A DNA stretch of 56,105 nt, taken from contig JBJXHH010000076.1 of NCBI GenBank assembly GCA_046160675.1, forward strand, positions 1-56,105. Reading direction: 5' to 3'. The notes under the pieces were generated by a model, which did not search any database, was not told the DNA's origin, and saw only the letters and a list, made by a program, of their open reading frames with translations. Of this stretch, positions 7,686 to 16,963 are shown one piece after another; within the stretch, counting starts at the first letter, position 1; every line of letters begins with the position of its first letter. The stretch is from JACMJP01 sp046160675 (GTDB lineage Bacteria > Bacteroidota > Bacteroidia > Chitinophagales > BACL12). A program made the translations under genes and the position numbers.

Positions 7686-9074
7686 TTAATGAACAATAAT
7701 TTCGCTGTAAATCTCGGTATCGGCTCTTTGCATTTTTACAATATATAAACCACTTGCAAAATTCCCTACATTTACACTTACATTGAATTGGCCGCTAACA
7801 AGAGCTTGAGATTTATTAAACATAACATTTCCAGTTATATCAAAAATAGTTATCAGGAGGTCAGAAGTTGTTGCGGAATAAGTTTGTAATTGTACTTCAT
7901 CTGTTGCAGGGTTCGGGAATAAAAATAATTCAGGTCTTTCTATAGAAATGTCAGCAGTTCCTGTGCTTCCCGTGCAAGCTTTGAAAATGTATGTAAAATT
8001 ATTAGATGGTATGTAATGGTTTTTTATAAGGATTGTTGCTGTTCCGTATGCATCAGCCCCAATTGTATAAAAATAAACATGCATAGGTAAGGTTTCTTCA
8101 GAGTCAACATACATGGTAGCCTCCATTACCTCTGGAGGGAAACAAATATCAGTGCAAATAGAAGTTAGCCAGCCCTCGGGAAGGTTCTCTTCGAGCCTTA
8201 ATACATCCAGGTAAGCATCAGCAGTATCTTCGTTCACAACAGAACCACTAACAACTATCGTCTCACCGCTTTCTCCCGTAATACATTCACTTTCAGCAGA
8301 AGCTGTAACAATCCCGTCAGGTACAGGCTCCCCATCTGTTGTAATACCGAATAAGCCTTCTACTGAGGCAAAAATATCATCGGGAAATCTGTCAAGCCAT
8401 GGTTCGGCATCATAAATCACTCCATCGCTTTGTACAAGGTATGCGCAATTTGGGTTCGTACCGAAATTTAGCCACCATTCATTGCAGGGTCCGTCGATTA
8501 AAACAGGAACTGATATTGTTAGGTCTTCAATCATATCGTTTACGATATCTTTTCTTTGACCATAAGTATCGGGTTGTTCGTACAAAATATCATCCGTAAA
8601 GTTAGGATCTCCTGTAAGTTCCACCCCAAAATAGGGGCTGATATCATATAAAGGATGTGCTTCTACTGTATAAATAATATAAATATGCAGTTCATCACCA
8701 TATAAAGCCTGTAAAAGATTTACAACAGGAAGCTGATCTCTGAACACCCAACAGGTGTAACTGCCACCTACGAATAATGCGGGTTTGCCATCACTTAATA
8801 ATTCAGATGCGGTTACCTCCACTCCATCAACTGTATATAATGTAAAGTCAGGAATAAGATCACCTTCAGTCAGCCCCTCCAGCTCATCGGTTATTAAAGG
8901 GTAAAAAGGAATATCACAAATTTCAGCTGAGTTTGAAGGTAAACTTTCAAGCCCAATGGATGGTCCAAGTTCTACAGGTTGTGCCCAAGATATTTGGTGG
9001 GCAAATACAAGGTGTACAAAAAGATATGTAAAAAGTAAATTGGAGTTACTTTTACAACGAAAGATCTTTGTCAT
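7686..9074 (-). CDS. Secreted deiodinase-like thioredoxin-fold protein with T9SS type A tail (paralog 3)
   Basis: Third tandem paralog. I place the start at the ATG at 9074 (an upstream in-frame ATG at 9176 adds 34 hydrophilic residues before the signal peptide). This yields 462 residues, the same length as paralog 1. Visible: signal peptide ending SWAQ, GPSIGLESLP, deiodinase-like core with SYTCWVF, VEAHP, IDGPCNEWW and GTNPNC, Ig-like SICTDICFPP, and T9SS tail FLFPNPATDE. It differs at the active site: Pro after the key Cys is replaced by Trp, and the Cys four residues before it is Gly. The extra residues of the longer start would overlap a region close to the ftsZ terminator, which also argues for 9074. 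Confidence 0.78.
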   Translation of the reverse strand: MTKIFRCKSNSNLLFTYLFVHLVFAHQISWAQPVELGPSIGLESLPSNSAEICDIPFYPLITDELEGLTEGDLIPDFTLYTVDGVEVTASELLSDGKPALFVGGSYTCWVFRDQLPVVNLLQALYGDELHIYIIYTVEAHPLYDISPYFGVELTGDPNFTDDILYEQPDTYGQRKDIVNDMIEDLTISVPVLIDGPCNEWWLNFGTNPNCAYLVQSDGVIYDAEPWLDRFPDDIFASVEGLFGITTDGEPVPDGIVTASAESECITGESGETIVVSGSVVNEDTADAYLDVLRLEENLPEGWLTSICTDICFPPEVMEATMYVDSEETLPMHVYFYTIGADAYGTATILIKNHYIPSNNFTYIFKACTGSTGTADISIERPELFLFPNPATDEVQLQTYSATTSDLLITIFDITGNVMFNKSQALVSGQFNVSVNVGNFASGLYIVKMQRADTEIYSEIIVH

Positions 9075-9216
9075 AATTACAATTTGTTTAAAAGATACGT
9101 TTTCGTGCGGTTCTGCAGAGGGAGTGTGCGGTAAAGATAGTAAATGCGGATGTTTCTTACAGGTCTTTATGAACAATTATATTGACGAGAGGTCTATTGA
9201 AACGGATGCACTGGTG

Positions 9217-9252
9217 GAAAAACAAAAGCCTCTAGCAAATTACTAAAGGCTT
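9217..9252 (-). terminator. Rho-independent terminator of the dcw cluster
   Basis: On the minus strand, downstream of ftsZ, a 10-bp stem with one wobble (9243-9252 with 9226-9235; AAGCCTTTAG/CTAGAGGCTT) and a 7-base loop is followed by TTTTGTTTTT. It marks the end of the division/cell-wall transcript. Confidence 0.8.
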
Positions 9253-9274
9253 ACTTTTACAACTATGATGGAAT

Positions 9275-11011
9275 CTAATCTACATTGTCATGCAGGAAGG
9301 TATTATTCTTTTTGATCTCCAGCCCTTCCTCATCAGTTTGCTCAATTGTGAATTTTGAAAATTGTACTTCATTTGAATGGGGGGTGTCTTTTAATTCAAC
9401 TTCTCTTCGCATATATGCTGGCACCTTTTCCAATTCTTCCAGATTATTTAATTTCATGCTCATAGATTTCAAACGCTTCACCCGGTCATCTTCTGCTTTA
9501 TTTATGTGATCCAGCTTGTCCTGATTTCTCATAAAATTATTTTCAGAAGTTTTGGCCACAGGTATCAAATCTTCTTTTGCTTTTTCTTGAATTGGTTCTG
9601 GTTTAATATCTCCTGAATCCCTTTTTATTGTAAACTCAACTTCCTGTTTTGGCTCTTCAAAGGATTCCTGTTGGGCAACAACTTCTGTTAGCGGAGTATC
9701 ATTCACAACATCCTCAATCTTAATGCTTGACGTTTCAAGCACAGACTGCTCATCCTCATGAATAACCTTCTGTTCCGGGGTTTCAGTGGGCTGTTCAATT
9801 TCTTTTTTCTCTAACCCCAATAATTCATTACTGAAATTAAAAGTGAATTGTTTTGGATCTTCTTTTACAGTTTTTTTCAAGTCTTCCTTTTGTTCAGAAA
9901 AAAGTTCTGTTCTTTTTTCCTGCTTCCCTTCCATCACATCAACATTTACAGTTGCATTATTTACAGTTGCCTGTTTTTTTTGTTTTGAATATTCATTTGC
10001 ATCAACATGACTTACGACAACTTTTTTGGATTTCTCTCTCACCTTTCGTTGTTCCTCAGTTTCAAAACCCGTTGCAATTACTGTTACCAGTAAATTATTG
10101 CCAATGCTATCATCTGTACAGTTGCCCCAAATTATATCACAATCATTGCCTGAAGCCATCTGGACAAATTCTGTTATTTCAGAAATTTCATCCATCAGAA
10201 CTGGTTCGGTTCCAGAGGTGATATTTAATAAAATACTTTTAGCTCCACGAATATCATTATCATTCAACAGCGGTGATTCCAATGCAGCTTTTACTGCATT
10301 TAATGACCTGTCTTGTCCACTAGCCTTGCCGCTTCCCATGATTGCAAGCCCGCTGTCTCGCAAAACTGTTTTTACATCTTCAAAGTCTACATTAATATAA
10401 CCGGGTACAGTAATGATTTCAGCAATTCCTTTTGCGGCTGTTGTAAGAATATCATCTGCATGTGCAAAAGCCTCATTCCAGGGAAGATTCCCGTAAATTT
10501 CTCTCAACTTATCATTTGAAATAATAAGAATTGCATCAACATTTTTTTTCAGTTCTTCTAAACCGTCATATGCTTGTGATTTTCTACGCTTACCTTCAAA
10601 GTTAAAGGGTAAGGTAACTATGCCGATAGTAAGAATGCCCATCTCTCTTGCTGTCTTGGCAATAACCGGCGCACCGCCAGTTCCTGTTCCGCCTCCCATA
10701 CCCGCAGTTATAAAAACCATCTCTGTATTTTTCTCCAAAATACCTTTCAGCTCTTGTAAACTTTCCATGGTGGCTTCACGGCCCATGTGTGGATGGGAGC
10801 CTGCCCCCCTTCCCTTTGTGAGGCTTGGGCCAAGTTGAACTTTCACAGGGATGGAACTCATTTCAAGTACCTGAGAGTCCGTGTTACAGATAATAAAATT
10901 TACATCCTTTATTCCTTGTTCAAACATGTGATTTACGGCATTGCAGCCACCGCCACCAACGCCGATGACTTTTATGATTGAACTTTGTTCTTTGGGCAAA
11001 TCAAAATACAT
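9275..11011 (-). CDS. ftsZ: Cell division protein FtsZ
   Basis: Tubulin-like GTPase that polymerises into the Z-ring at mid-cell. The GTPase core (about 1-325) shows GVGGGGCNAVNHM, the tubulin signature GGGTGTG, and the T7 loop NVDFEDV with catalytic Asp. At 578 residues it is far longer than E. coli FtsZ (383) because of a long Glu/Lys/Thr-rich linker (about 335-530), usual in Bacteroidota. The FtsA-binding peptide is recognisable as VPAYMRREVEL but is followed by about 40 more residues ending NNTFLHDNVD. It is the last gene of the cluster, 33 bases after ftsA and just before a terminator. Confidence 0.97.
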   Translation of the reverse strand: MYFDLPKEQSSIIKVIGVGGGGCNAVNHMFEQGIKDVNFIICNTDSQVLEMSSIPVKVQLGPSLTKGRGAGSHPHMGREATMESLQELKGILEKNTEMVFITAGMGGGTGTGGAPVIAKTAREMGILTIGIVTLPFNFEGKRRKSQAYDGLEELKKNVDAILIISNDKLREIYGNLPWNEAFAHADDILTTAAKGIAEIITVPGYINVDFEDVKTVLRDSGLAIMGSGKASGQDRSLNAVKAALESPLLNDNDIRGAKSILLNITSGTEPVLMDEISEITEFVQMASGNDCDIIWGNCTDDSIGNNLLVTVIATGFETEEQRKVREKSKKVVVSHVDANEYSKQKKQATVNNATVNVDVMEGKQEKRTELFSEQKEDLKKTVKEDPKQFTFNFSNELLGLEKKEIEQPTETPEQKVIHEDEQSVLETSSIKIEDVVNDTPLTEVVAQQESFEEPKQEVEFTIKRDSGDIKPEPIQEKAKEDLIPVAKTSENNFMRNQDKLDHINKAEDDRVKRLKSMSMKLNNLEELEKVPAYMRREVELKDTPHSNEVQFSKFTIEQTDEEGLEIKKNNTFLHDNVD

Positions 11012-11044
11012 GATAGATGTTTTGGTTGATGTTTTAAGGATTGG

Positions 11045-12415
11045 TTATTTAAAATCAGAAACTTCGTCTTCTTCAAACCATTTCTTTGTGTTTGATAAGA
11101 TATTATTAAACCAACTTGTTTTGTCTTTTTTATATGAATTTGAAATATCACTGTGGGCTGCTATGTTTTCATGCAACACATTTTCAGATTGTTCGGAAGC
11201 ACCTTCTTCTCTCTTTTCCATAGAAACCTGGGAAAGGCTCTCTGCTAATTGTTCTTCATAATTCCTGTCATCATTCCCTTTCAGGATCAATCCTACACCA
11301 GTTGCATACATTGGGTGACGGATCTCTTCAAATTGGGTTTTTGTAAGATGCTCAGTCGGGTAACCTACTCTGGCATCTAATCCACTGATGTATTCTACTA
11401 ACTGAACAATGTGTTTCAACTGGGCGCCCCCGCCTGTAACTACAATTCCTCCGATCAGTTTTTTCGCATAACCGCTCATGCGGATCTCATGATACACATG
11501 TTCAAGTATCTCTTCCATTCTTGCCTGAATGATCTTTGCAAGATTCTCCACTCTAATTTCTTTCGGCTCCCTTCCTTTCAATCCGCTAATGGAAATAATT
11601 TCATTTTCTGCTGTTTCAGTTGCGAGAGCACATCCGAATTTCACTTTCAGAAGTTCTGCCTGGTTGCGCATAATCATACAGCCTTCCTTAATATCTTCTG
11701 TGATGATGTTTCCACCGAGTGGTATTACAGCTGTATGACGAATAATTCCTTCTTTAAAAATTGCAATGTCTGTTGTACCACCACCAATATCCACCAAAGC
11801 AACACCCGCTTCTTTTTCTTCATCACTTAAAACAGATGATGCTGATGCAAGTGGTTCGAGTATAAGATCAAGTACTTTCAAACCTGCTTTCTCAACACAT
11901 TTAAAGATATTTTTTGCTGCAGCAATCTGCCCGGTGATGATATGAAAATTCGCTTCAAGCCGAACACCGTTCATACCGATTGGGTCTTTTACATCAGGTT
12001 CGCCATCAACAATAAATTCTTGAGGAAGCACATGAATGATCCTATCACCAGGAGGGAGAACGATCTTATGCATGTTTTGCACCAGGCGATCAATATCTTC
12101 CTGGGCAATTTCCGTTTCAAGATCTTCTCTTGTAATAATGTCTCTGTGTTGTAAGCTTTTTATATGTTGCCCTGCAATCCCGACGTAAACCTCAGAAATT
12201 TTTACCCCGCTTTTAGTTTCGGCTTCTTTCACGGCAAGTTTTATTGCTTCCACTGTTTTATCAATGTTAGCAACTACTCCTCTCATCACCCCGAAAGAGT
12301 CTGCTTTTCCCATGCCGAGCACTTCAATTTTTCCATGCTCATTCATACGGCCTACAATAGCACAAATTTTTGTGGTGCCGATATCAAGTCCTGTAATAAT
12401 GCGATTCATATTCAT
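11045..12415 (-). CDS. ftsA: Cell division protein FtsA
   Basis: Actin-like ATPase that tethers FtsZ to the membrane and recruits later division proteins. Phosphate-binding motifs of the actin fold are clear: GLDIGTTKICAIVGR at the N-terminus and VDIGGGTTDIAIF in the middle, plus the late GGIVVTGGGAQL. The C-terminus ends in an amphipathic segment (SWFNNILSNTKKWFEE) suited to membrane binding. The 456 residues include a hydrophilic spacer before that helix. It follows ftsQ with 3 bases between, so the two are probably translated together. Confidence 0.96.
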   Translation of the reverse strand: MNMNRIITGLDIGTTKICAIVGRMNEHGKIEVLGMGKADSFGVMRGVVANIDKTVEAIKLAVKEAETKSGVKISEVYVGIAGQHIKSLQHRDIITREDLETEIAQEDIDRLVQNMHKIVLPPGDRIIHVLPQEFIVDGEPDVKDPIGMNGVRLEANFHIITGQIAAAKNIFKCVEKAGLKVLDLILEPLASASSVLSDEEKEAGVALVDIGGGTTDIAIFKEGIIRHTAVIPLGGNIITEDIKEGCMIMRNQAELLKVKFGCALATETAENEIISISGLKGREPKEIRVENLAKIIQARMEEILEHVYHEIRMSGYAKKLIGGIVVTGGGAQLKHIVQLVEYISGLDARVGYPTEHLTKTQFEEIRHPMYATGVGLILKGNDDRNYEEQLAESLSQVSMEKREEGASEQSENVLHENIAAHSDISNSYKKDKTSWFNNILSNTKKWFEEDEVSDFK

Positions 12416-12418
12416 AGT

Positions 12419-13201
12419 TTACAAAGTATCTTTTTTTGTACAATACACCTGATTCAGAATAGAAACATTCACTGTTTTATATTTATTCCAGCCTATATAA
12501 CTCAATCCTTCGTTGTAGAATGTTTCAAGGTTTTTAAATTTTAGCTGCATATTCTCTATATCCCCAAACTCAATTATGAAATCACCCACCATCGGTACTA
12601 AATCAAATTCTTTTTTCTCATTTACGAAGATCTGCTCTATTTGCGCCTTCCAAACCTCATCACTGCTAAAGAACATAACCAGGCGTAAAGCATCCTGTAA
12701 CGTTTTTGAACTTATATCTTCACTTGAACTTAGCCCTTCTTCTATATTTCCAGAAATCACTGGTACTCTGCAGGTAAATTTATTGTTAAGAGGAAACTTG
12801 GCGCTGCTTTCAGTGATATAATAATGCACACCAAACTTGTTAATAACCCTTGCTACAGGCTGCTTCTGAACAATTTGGATATGAAGTGTTCCCTGCATAT
12901 CCAAAAAAGATTCTGCATCTTGTACGTACATATTCTTCTCTAAAATTTCTTCTACATGTTCCAATGAGATATTTGAAATATTATCACCTTTCAAACTATC
13001 CCCTAATTGATTCATGAGTATTTCTTTTACATCAACATCATCAAGAAACAAAATACCCTGCGATTGATCTATTCGCACATCGATATTTGCGCATGCCTGA
13101 TTCTTCTGCTCGTTTGAGCTAAAAGCCATAAGAAGTATAACTCCGGTAACTGAAATTACAAGAAGCAGCAGCATGGAAATTTTTGCCAGTTTCTTTTTCA
13201 A
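12419..13201 (-). CDS. ftsQ: Cell division protein FtsQ/DivIB
   Basis: Bitopic membrane protein linking cytoplasmic division proteins to the periplasmic synthase complex. One N-terminal membrane helix (about 8-28, LLLVISVTGVILLMAF) is followed by a POTRA-like domain (LEHVEEILEKNMYVQDAESFLDMQGTLHIQIVQKQPVARV) and a FtsQ domain ending KYKTVNVSILNQVYC. At 260 residues it is a usual size. Identity rests on these features plus its place between murC and ftsA. Its start overlaps the murC stop by 4 bases. Confidence 0.88.
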   Translation of the reverse strand: MKKKLAKISMLLLLVISVTGVILLMAFSSNEQKNQACANIDVRIDQSQGILFLDDVDVKEILMNQLGDSLKGDNISNISLEHVEEILEKNMYVQDAESFLDMQGTLHIQIVQKQPVARVINKFGVHYYITESSAKFPLNNKFTCRVPVISGNIEEGLSSSEDISSKTLQDALRLVMFFSSDEVWKAQIEQIFVNEKKEFDLVPMVGDFIIEFGDIENMQLKFKNLETFYNEGLSYIGWNKYKTVNVSILNQVYCTKKDTL

Positions 13202-14550
13202 GCTTTTGTTTTTTGTTTCAGAATTTCTGTAATTGGTTTCACTAACTTATCAATGTCGCCCGCTCCTATTGTACACAAGACTTCAAATTTACCCTCCTTC
13301 ATCATGCTAAGTAATTCCTCTTTTGTTAATAACTTTTTGTTTTCGTTTTTTATGAGGTCGAAAATTATTTTCGTAGTAACTCCCTCAATTGGTTCTTCCC
13401 TTGCAGGATAAATCGGTAAGAGGATAATTTCATCTGCAATGTCCATGCTGGCGGCAAAGCCCACTTTCAGGTCCCTGGTCCGGGTGTAGAGATGCGGCTG
13501 AAAAACTGCTGTGACTTTTTTATCAGGATAAATCTTTTTTACACTTGATAAAAACATGCGAATTTCTTCCGGGTGATGTGCATAGTCATCAATAAAAATT
13601 GTAGAACCATCATTGTACATTATTTCAAATCTTCTTTTCACACCGATGAATTCATTCAAGGCTGCAGAGATTTCCACCTTATTTATCCCCAACAGGAGTG
13701 CTACTGAAGCCGCAGCAATTGAATTTTCAATATTGTGAATGCCGGGATAAGAAAGTTTGTAGCGGATGCCATTATTCAGTTCCACTTCGCTAAACTGGGT
13801 AGTAAGTTTCCAGGATTTAGCGAACAGATGAGCCGAAGAATTATCCAACGCATATTTCCAAACTTTTCCCTTTATTTTTTTCAAAATCGGGAGGTCATAT
13901 TTTGCAACTAATGTTCCGCCCGCCTTTATTTTGTTTGCAAATTCAGCAAATGTCTCTTCAATTGCCTCTTGTGATCCGTAAATCTCAAGATGGTCAGAAT
14001 CTGTAGCGGTTATCACCGCAATGTCGGGAGTAAGTTGTAAAAAGGAACGGTCAAATTCATCTGCTTCAGCAATTAGCACATCATTATTGCCAGCAACGAA
14101 ATTTGAATTGAAATTTGAACTGATTCCCCCTAGGAATGCTGAACAATCGTACCCGGAATGTTTAAGGATCCATGCAATCATACTGCTTACTGTTGTTTTT
14201 CCGTGAGAGCCACCAACTGCAATCGTAAATTTATTTTCACTCAACAGGCCAAGTACCTTACTGCGTTTTAGCACTGTATAATTGTTGTTAATATAAAAAT
14301 TATATTCAGCATGCGTTTTAGGAATTGCAGGTGTAAATACGATAAGCTCAGCATCTTTGTCAATTAATGCAACGTTGTCTTCAAAATGAATATGAATGCC
14401 CTCTTGCATTAACTGGACTGTTAGTTCAGTTTGGGTTCTATCGTATCCATTTACTTCACAACCCTTCTGTTTGAAATACCTCGCCAGTGCTGACATTCCT
14501 ATGCCGCCTATACCAATAAAATAGACCCTATGTATATGGTTAATATCCAT
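13198..14550 (-). CDS. murC: UDP-N-acetylmuramate--L-alanine ligase
   Basis: Adds L-Ala to UDP-MurNAc, the first step of peptide-stem synthesis, in the cytoplasm. Three Mur-ligase domains are visible: N-terminal UDP-binding IGIGGIGMSALA, central ATP-binding GGSHGKTTVSSM with the EADEFDRSF metal region, and C-terminal FIDDYAHHPEEIRMFL, the MurC hallmark. 450 residues is standard. It abuts murG with no gap and overlaps ftsQ by 4 bases. Confidence 0.97.
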   Translation of the reverse strand: MDINHIHRVYFIGIGGIGMSALARYFKQKGCEVNGYDRTQTELTVQLMQEGIHIHFEDNVALIDKDAELIVFTPAIPKTHAEYNFYINNNYTVLKRSKVLGLLSENKFTIAVGGSHGKTTVSSMIAWILKHSGYDCSAFLGGISSNFNSNFVAGNNDVLIAEADEFDRSFLQLTPDIAVITATDSDHLEIYGSQEAIEETFAEFANKIKAGGTLVAKYDLPILKKIKGKVWKYALDNSSAHLFAKSWKLTTQFSEVELNNGIRYKLSYPGIHNIENSIAAASVALLLGINKVEISAALNEFIGVKRRFEIMYNDGSTIFIDDYAHHPEEIRMFLSSVKKIYPDKKVTAVFQPHLYTRTRDLKVGFAASMDIADEIILLPIYPAREEPIEGVTTKIIFDLIKNENKKLLTKEELLSMMKEGKFEVLCTIGAGDIDKLVKPITEILKQKTKA

Positions 14551-15651
14551 TTATTGTTCAACAAGTTTTAACACTTCATCAACTATTCTTTCTGCCGCAT
14601 CAGCAATCGCAAATGATTTAATGTTTTCAGCTAATTCTTTCTTTTTAGTTTCGCTATTCATCAAGTCAATTACAACAGGTATGAGTTTAGCGGGTGCGTC
14701 TTTATCGCTTATATGTATTGCAGCATTTCCGTGTACCAATGCCATGGCATTTTTTGTTTGATGATCTTCTGCTGCAAATGGAAATGGTACAAGAATTACT
14801 GGTTTGCCGACAAGACATAACTCAGAAATTGCGATTGCTCCGGCCCTTGAAATGATAACATCTGCTGCTGCATATGCATGGTCAATATTACTTATGAAAT
14901 CAAGTACACGAATGTTATTATAACCTTTTGCGGCTTGCTTGCATTCATGAAACATACTTGCTCCTGTTTGCCAAATGACATGGATATTTGCATCTTTCAT
15001 TTTCTGCAAATTGCCTTTCATGCAGTTATTTAAGGTTCTACTTCCCAAACTTCCTCCAATAATCAGCAATACTTTTTCCGCAATATCAATATCAAAATCT
15101 TTTCTTGCCTTTTCAGTCTTCACATTGCACAAAATAATATGTTGCCTTACCGGGTTTCCTGTTTTCACAATTTTCTCAGCAGGAAAATATTCCTCCATAC
15201 CGTCATAAGCCACACATATTTTTTTTGCTCTGCGGGATAAAATATTGTTCGTTACCCCAGGGTAGGAATTTTGTTCCTGAATAAGCGCAGGTATTTTATT
15301 TCTGATGGCAGCGTTTATTGCAGGGCCGCTTGCAAAACCGCCAGTACCAATGGCTATAGCAGGTTTAAAACTCCTGACGATACGCCCCGCTTTAAAATAA
15401 CTAGCTATCAATTTTACGGGGAACATCAGGTTTCTTGCGTCAAAGCTCCTGTGAAATCCGCTTATCCAAAGACCCTCAATAGGATACCCTGCAGAGGGAA
15501 CTTTTTGCATTTCCATTTTGCCTTGTGCACCAACAAACAAAATATTAGCATTGGGTTTCCTCCTTTTGATCTCATTCGCAATTGCTATTGCAGGAAAGAT
15601 ATGTCCACCTGTTCCGCCGCCGCTTATTAATATGTTTAGTTGTTTATTCAA
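14551..15651 (-). CDS. murG: UDP-GlcNAc--undecaprenyl-PP-MurNAc-pentapeptide GlcNAc transferase
   Basis: Converts lipid I to lipid II on the inner face of the membrane. The GT-B fold signature loops are present: GGGTGGHIFPAIAIA at the N-terminus, GGSLGSRTLN for the nucleotide-binding half, and the donor-binding RAGAIAISELCLVGKPVILVPFPFAAEDHQ region. At 366 residues it is a normal length. It lies 17 bases after ftsW and directly before murC. Confidence 0.96.
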   Translation of the reverse strand: MNKQLNILISGGGTGGHIFPAIAIANEIKRRKPNANILFVGAQGKMEMQKVPSAGYPIEGLWISGFHRSFDARNLMFPVKLIASYFKAGRIVRSFKPAIAIGTGGFASGPAINAAIRNKIPALIQEQNSYPGVTNNILSRRAKKICVAYDGMEEYFPAEKIVKTGNPVRQHIILCNVKTEKARKDFDIDIAEKVLLIIGGSLGSRTLNNCMKGNLQKMKDANIHVIWQTGASMFHECKQAAKGYNNIRVLDFISNIDHAYAAADVIISRAGAIAISELCLVGKPVILVPFPFAAEDHQTKNAMALVHGNAAIHISDKDAPAKLIPVVIDLMNSETKKKELAENIKSFAIADAAERIVDEVLKLVEQ

Positions 15652-15668
15652 TGAAAGGAATAATGTTC

Positions 15669-16892
15669 TTAAGCTACTTTCTTTTCGTTTATTATTTCTG
15701 TTTCTAAGTTTTCCTCATCATCCTCACTCATCGCATTTCTGCTATTTTCTTTTTCCTCATTAAGGTCTGCTTCTCTGCTTACACTCAAGATAATTCCGAT
15801 GCTGATACTTGTAAACCAAAGTGATGTTCCCCCCATGCTCACTAAAGGCAGTGTTAAACCTGTTGTTGGTAAGAGATGAGTAGCAACTCCCATGTTAATT
15901 AATGCCTGGATGGTGAGGCTCATTCCGAGTCCGGCTGCTAGGAGTGCCCCAAAACTACTTGGAGCTTTTTTCACAATATTGATGGAACGATATAATAATG
16001 CGAGGTATAAGAAAATGAGAAACAAGGCGCCAATCATCCCATACTCTTCTATTATGGTTGCAAAAATAAAATCAGAATATGCAAAGGGTAAAAAATCTTT
16101 CTGTGTAGAATTTCCCGGGCCAACTCCCAGAATTCCACCTTTGGCAATCGCAATCTTCGCCTGGTTTACCTGGTAATCTTCTTCTCCTCCGCCATGCACA
16201 AAATTTTCCATTCTACTTTGCCATGTGCCCAGCCTTCCTACTTGCGGAAATGCATAAGACATTACGATGATCAAACCAATTAATAAAATTCCACCAGCGA
16301 TTGTATAGGATATATATTTAAAATTTACCCTGCCAATGAACATAAGTAAGATGCATGTGAAAAATAATACGGCTGCAGTAGAAAAGTTTTCTGGAAATAT
16401 CAATGCACAAATTACTACAGGTGGCAAAATGATAGGAACAAATGCTTCCTTGAAACTTTTTATGTTATCCTGTTTTTTAGAAAGCATTCTGGCAGTGTAC
16501 ATAATCAATGCAAACCGTCCAAGGTCGCTTGTTTGAAATGTAAGGTTGATAACCGGTAGTTTTATCCAACGGGCAGCATCATTAACATCAGCTGCAAAAA
16601 ACAATGTATACAGCAACAACGGGACGGAAAGAAAAACCAATACCTGGGATATTCTTGAATAATATTTATAAGGAATCAGGTGGCATAAGTACATCAGGAA
16701 AATTCCAAAAAATAAAATTGAAGTATGTTTGATCAAATAATATTCAGTGTTACCTCCCTGGCTACTGAAAGCCAAACTCCTTGTGCTGGAGTACACCGCA
16801 AGAATGCTGAACACTGACAAAGCAAATACAATGAACCAAATATACCGGTCTCCTTTTATTTTGCTCAGCAGAAATTGCATGGAATTAGTCAT
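15669..16892 (-). CDS. ftsW: Peptidoglycan glycosyltransferase FtsW (SEDS family)
   Basis: Polytopic SEDS protein that polymerises glycan strands from lipid II at the septum together with the FtsI-type transpeptidase. About ten membrane segments can be read. Family motifs include QVNQAKIAIAKGGILGVGPGNSTQKDFLP, with the large periplasmic loop, and the late SMGGTSLW. The C-terminal tail is acidic and cytoplasmic. The 407-residue length and the murD-ftsW-murG position favour FtsW over RodA. Confidence 0.94.
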   Translation of the reverse strand: MTNSMQFLLSKIKGDRYIWFIVFALSVFSILAVYSSTRSLAFSSQGGNTEYYLIKHTSILFFGIFLMYLCHLIPYKYYSRISQVLVFLSVPLLLYTLFFAADVNDAARWIKLPVINLTFQTSDLGRFALIMYTARMLSKKQDNIKSFKEAFVPIILPPVVICALIFPENFSTAAVLFFTCILLMFIGRVNFKYISYTIAGGILLIGLIIVMSYAFPQVGRLGTWQSRMENFVHGGGEEDYQVNQAKIAIAKGGILGVGPGNSTQKDFLPFAYSDFIFATIIEEYGMIGALFLIFLYLALLYRSINIVKKAPSSFGALLAAGLGMSLTIQALINMGVATHLLPTTGLTLPLVSMGGTSLWFTSISIGIILSVSREADLNEEKENSRNAMSEDDEENLETEIINEKKVA

Positions 16893-16963
16893 ATATGTTC
16901 AAGTTTTTATTTTGGATCCAAGGTTATGTTTCATTTAACATCCTATACTTTACACTTTCAACT

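Noticed and set aside
4577..9074. Possible selenocysteine (in-frame TGA) in the deiodinase-like proteins.
   Set aside because: The aligned position is encoded as Cys in all three copies; no in-frame TGA is read through.
9853..10400. Long antisense open frames over ftsZ and other division genes.
   Set aside because: They are shadows of well-conserved genes on the other strand, with low-complexity translations.
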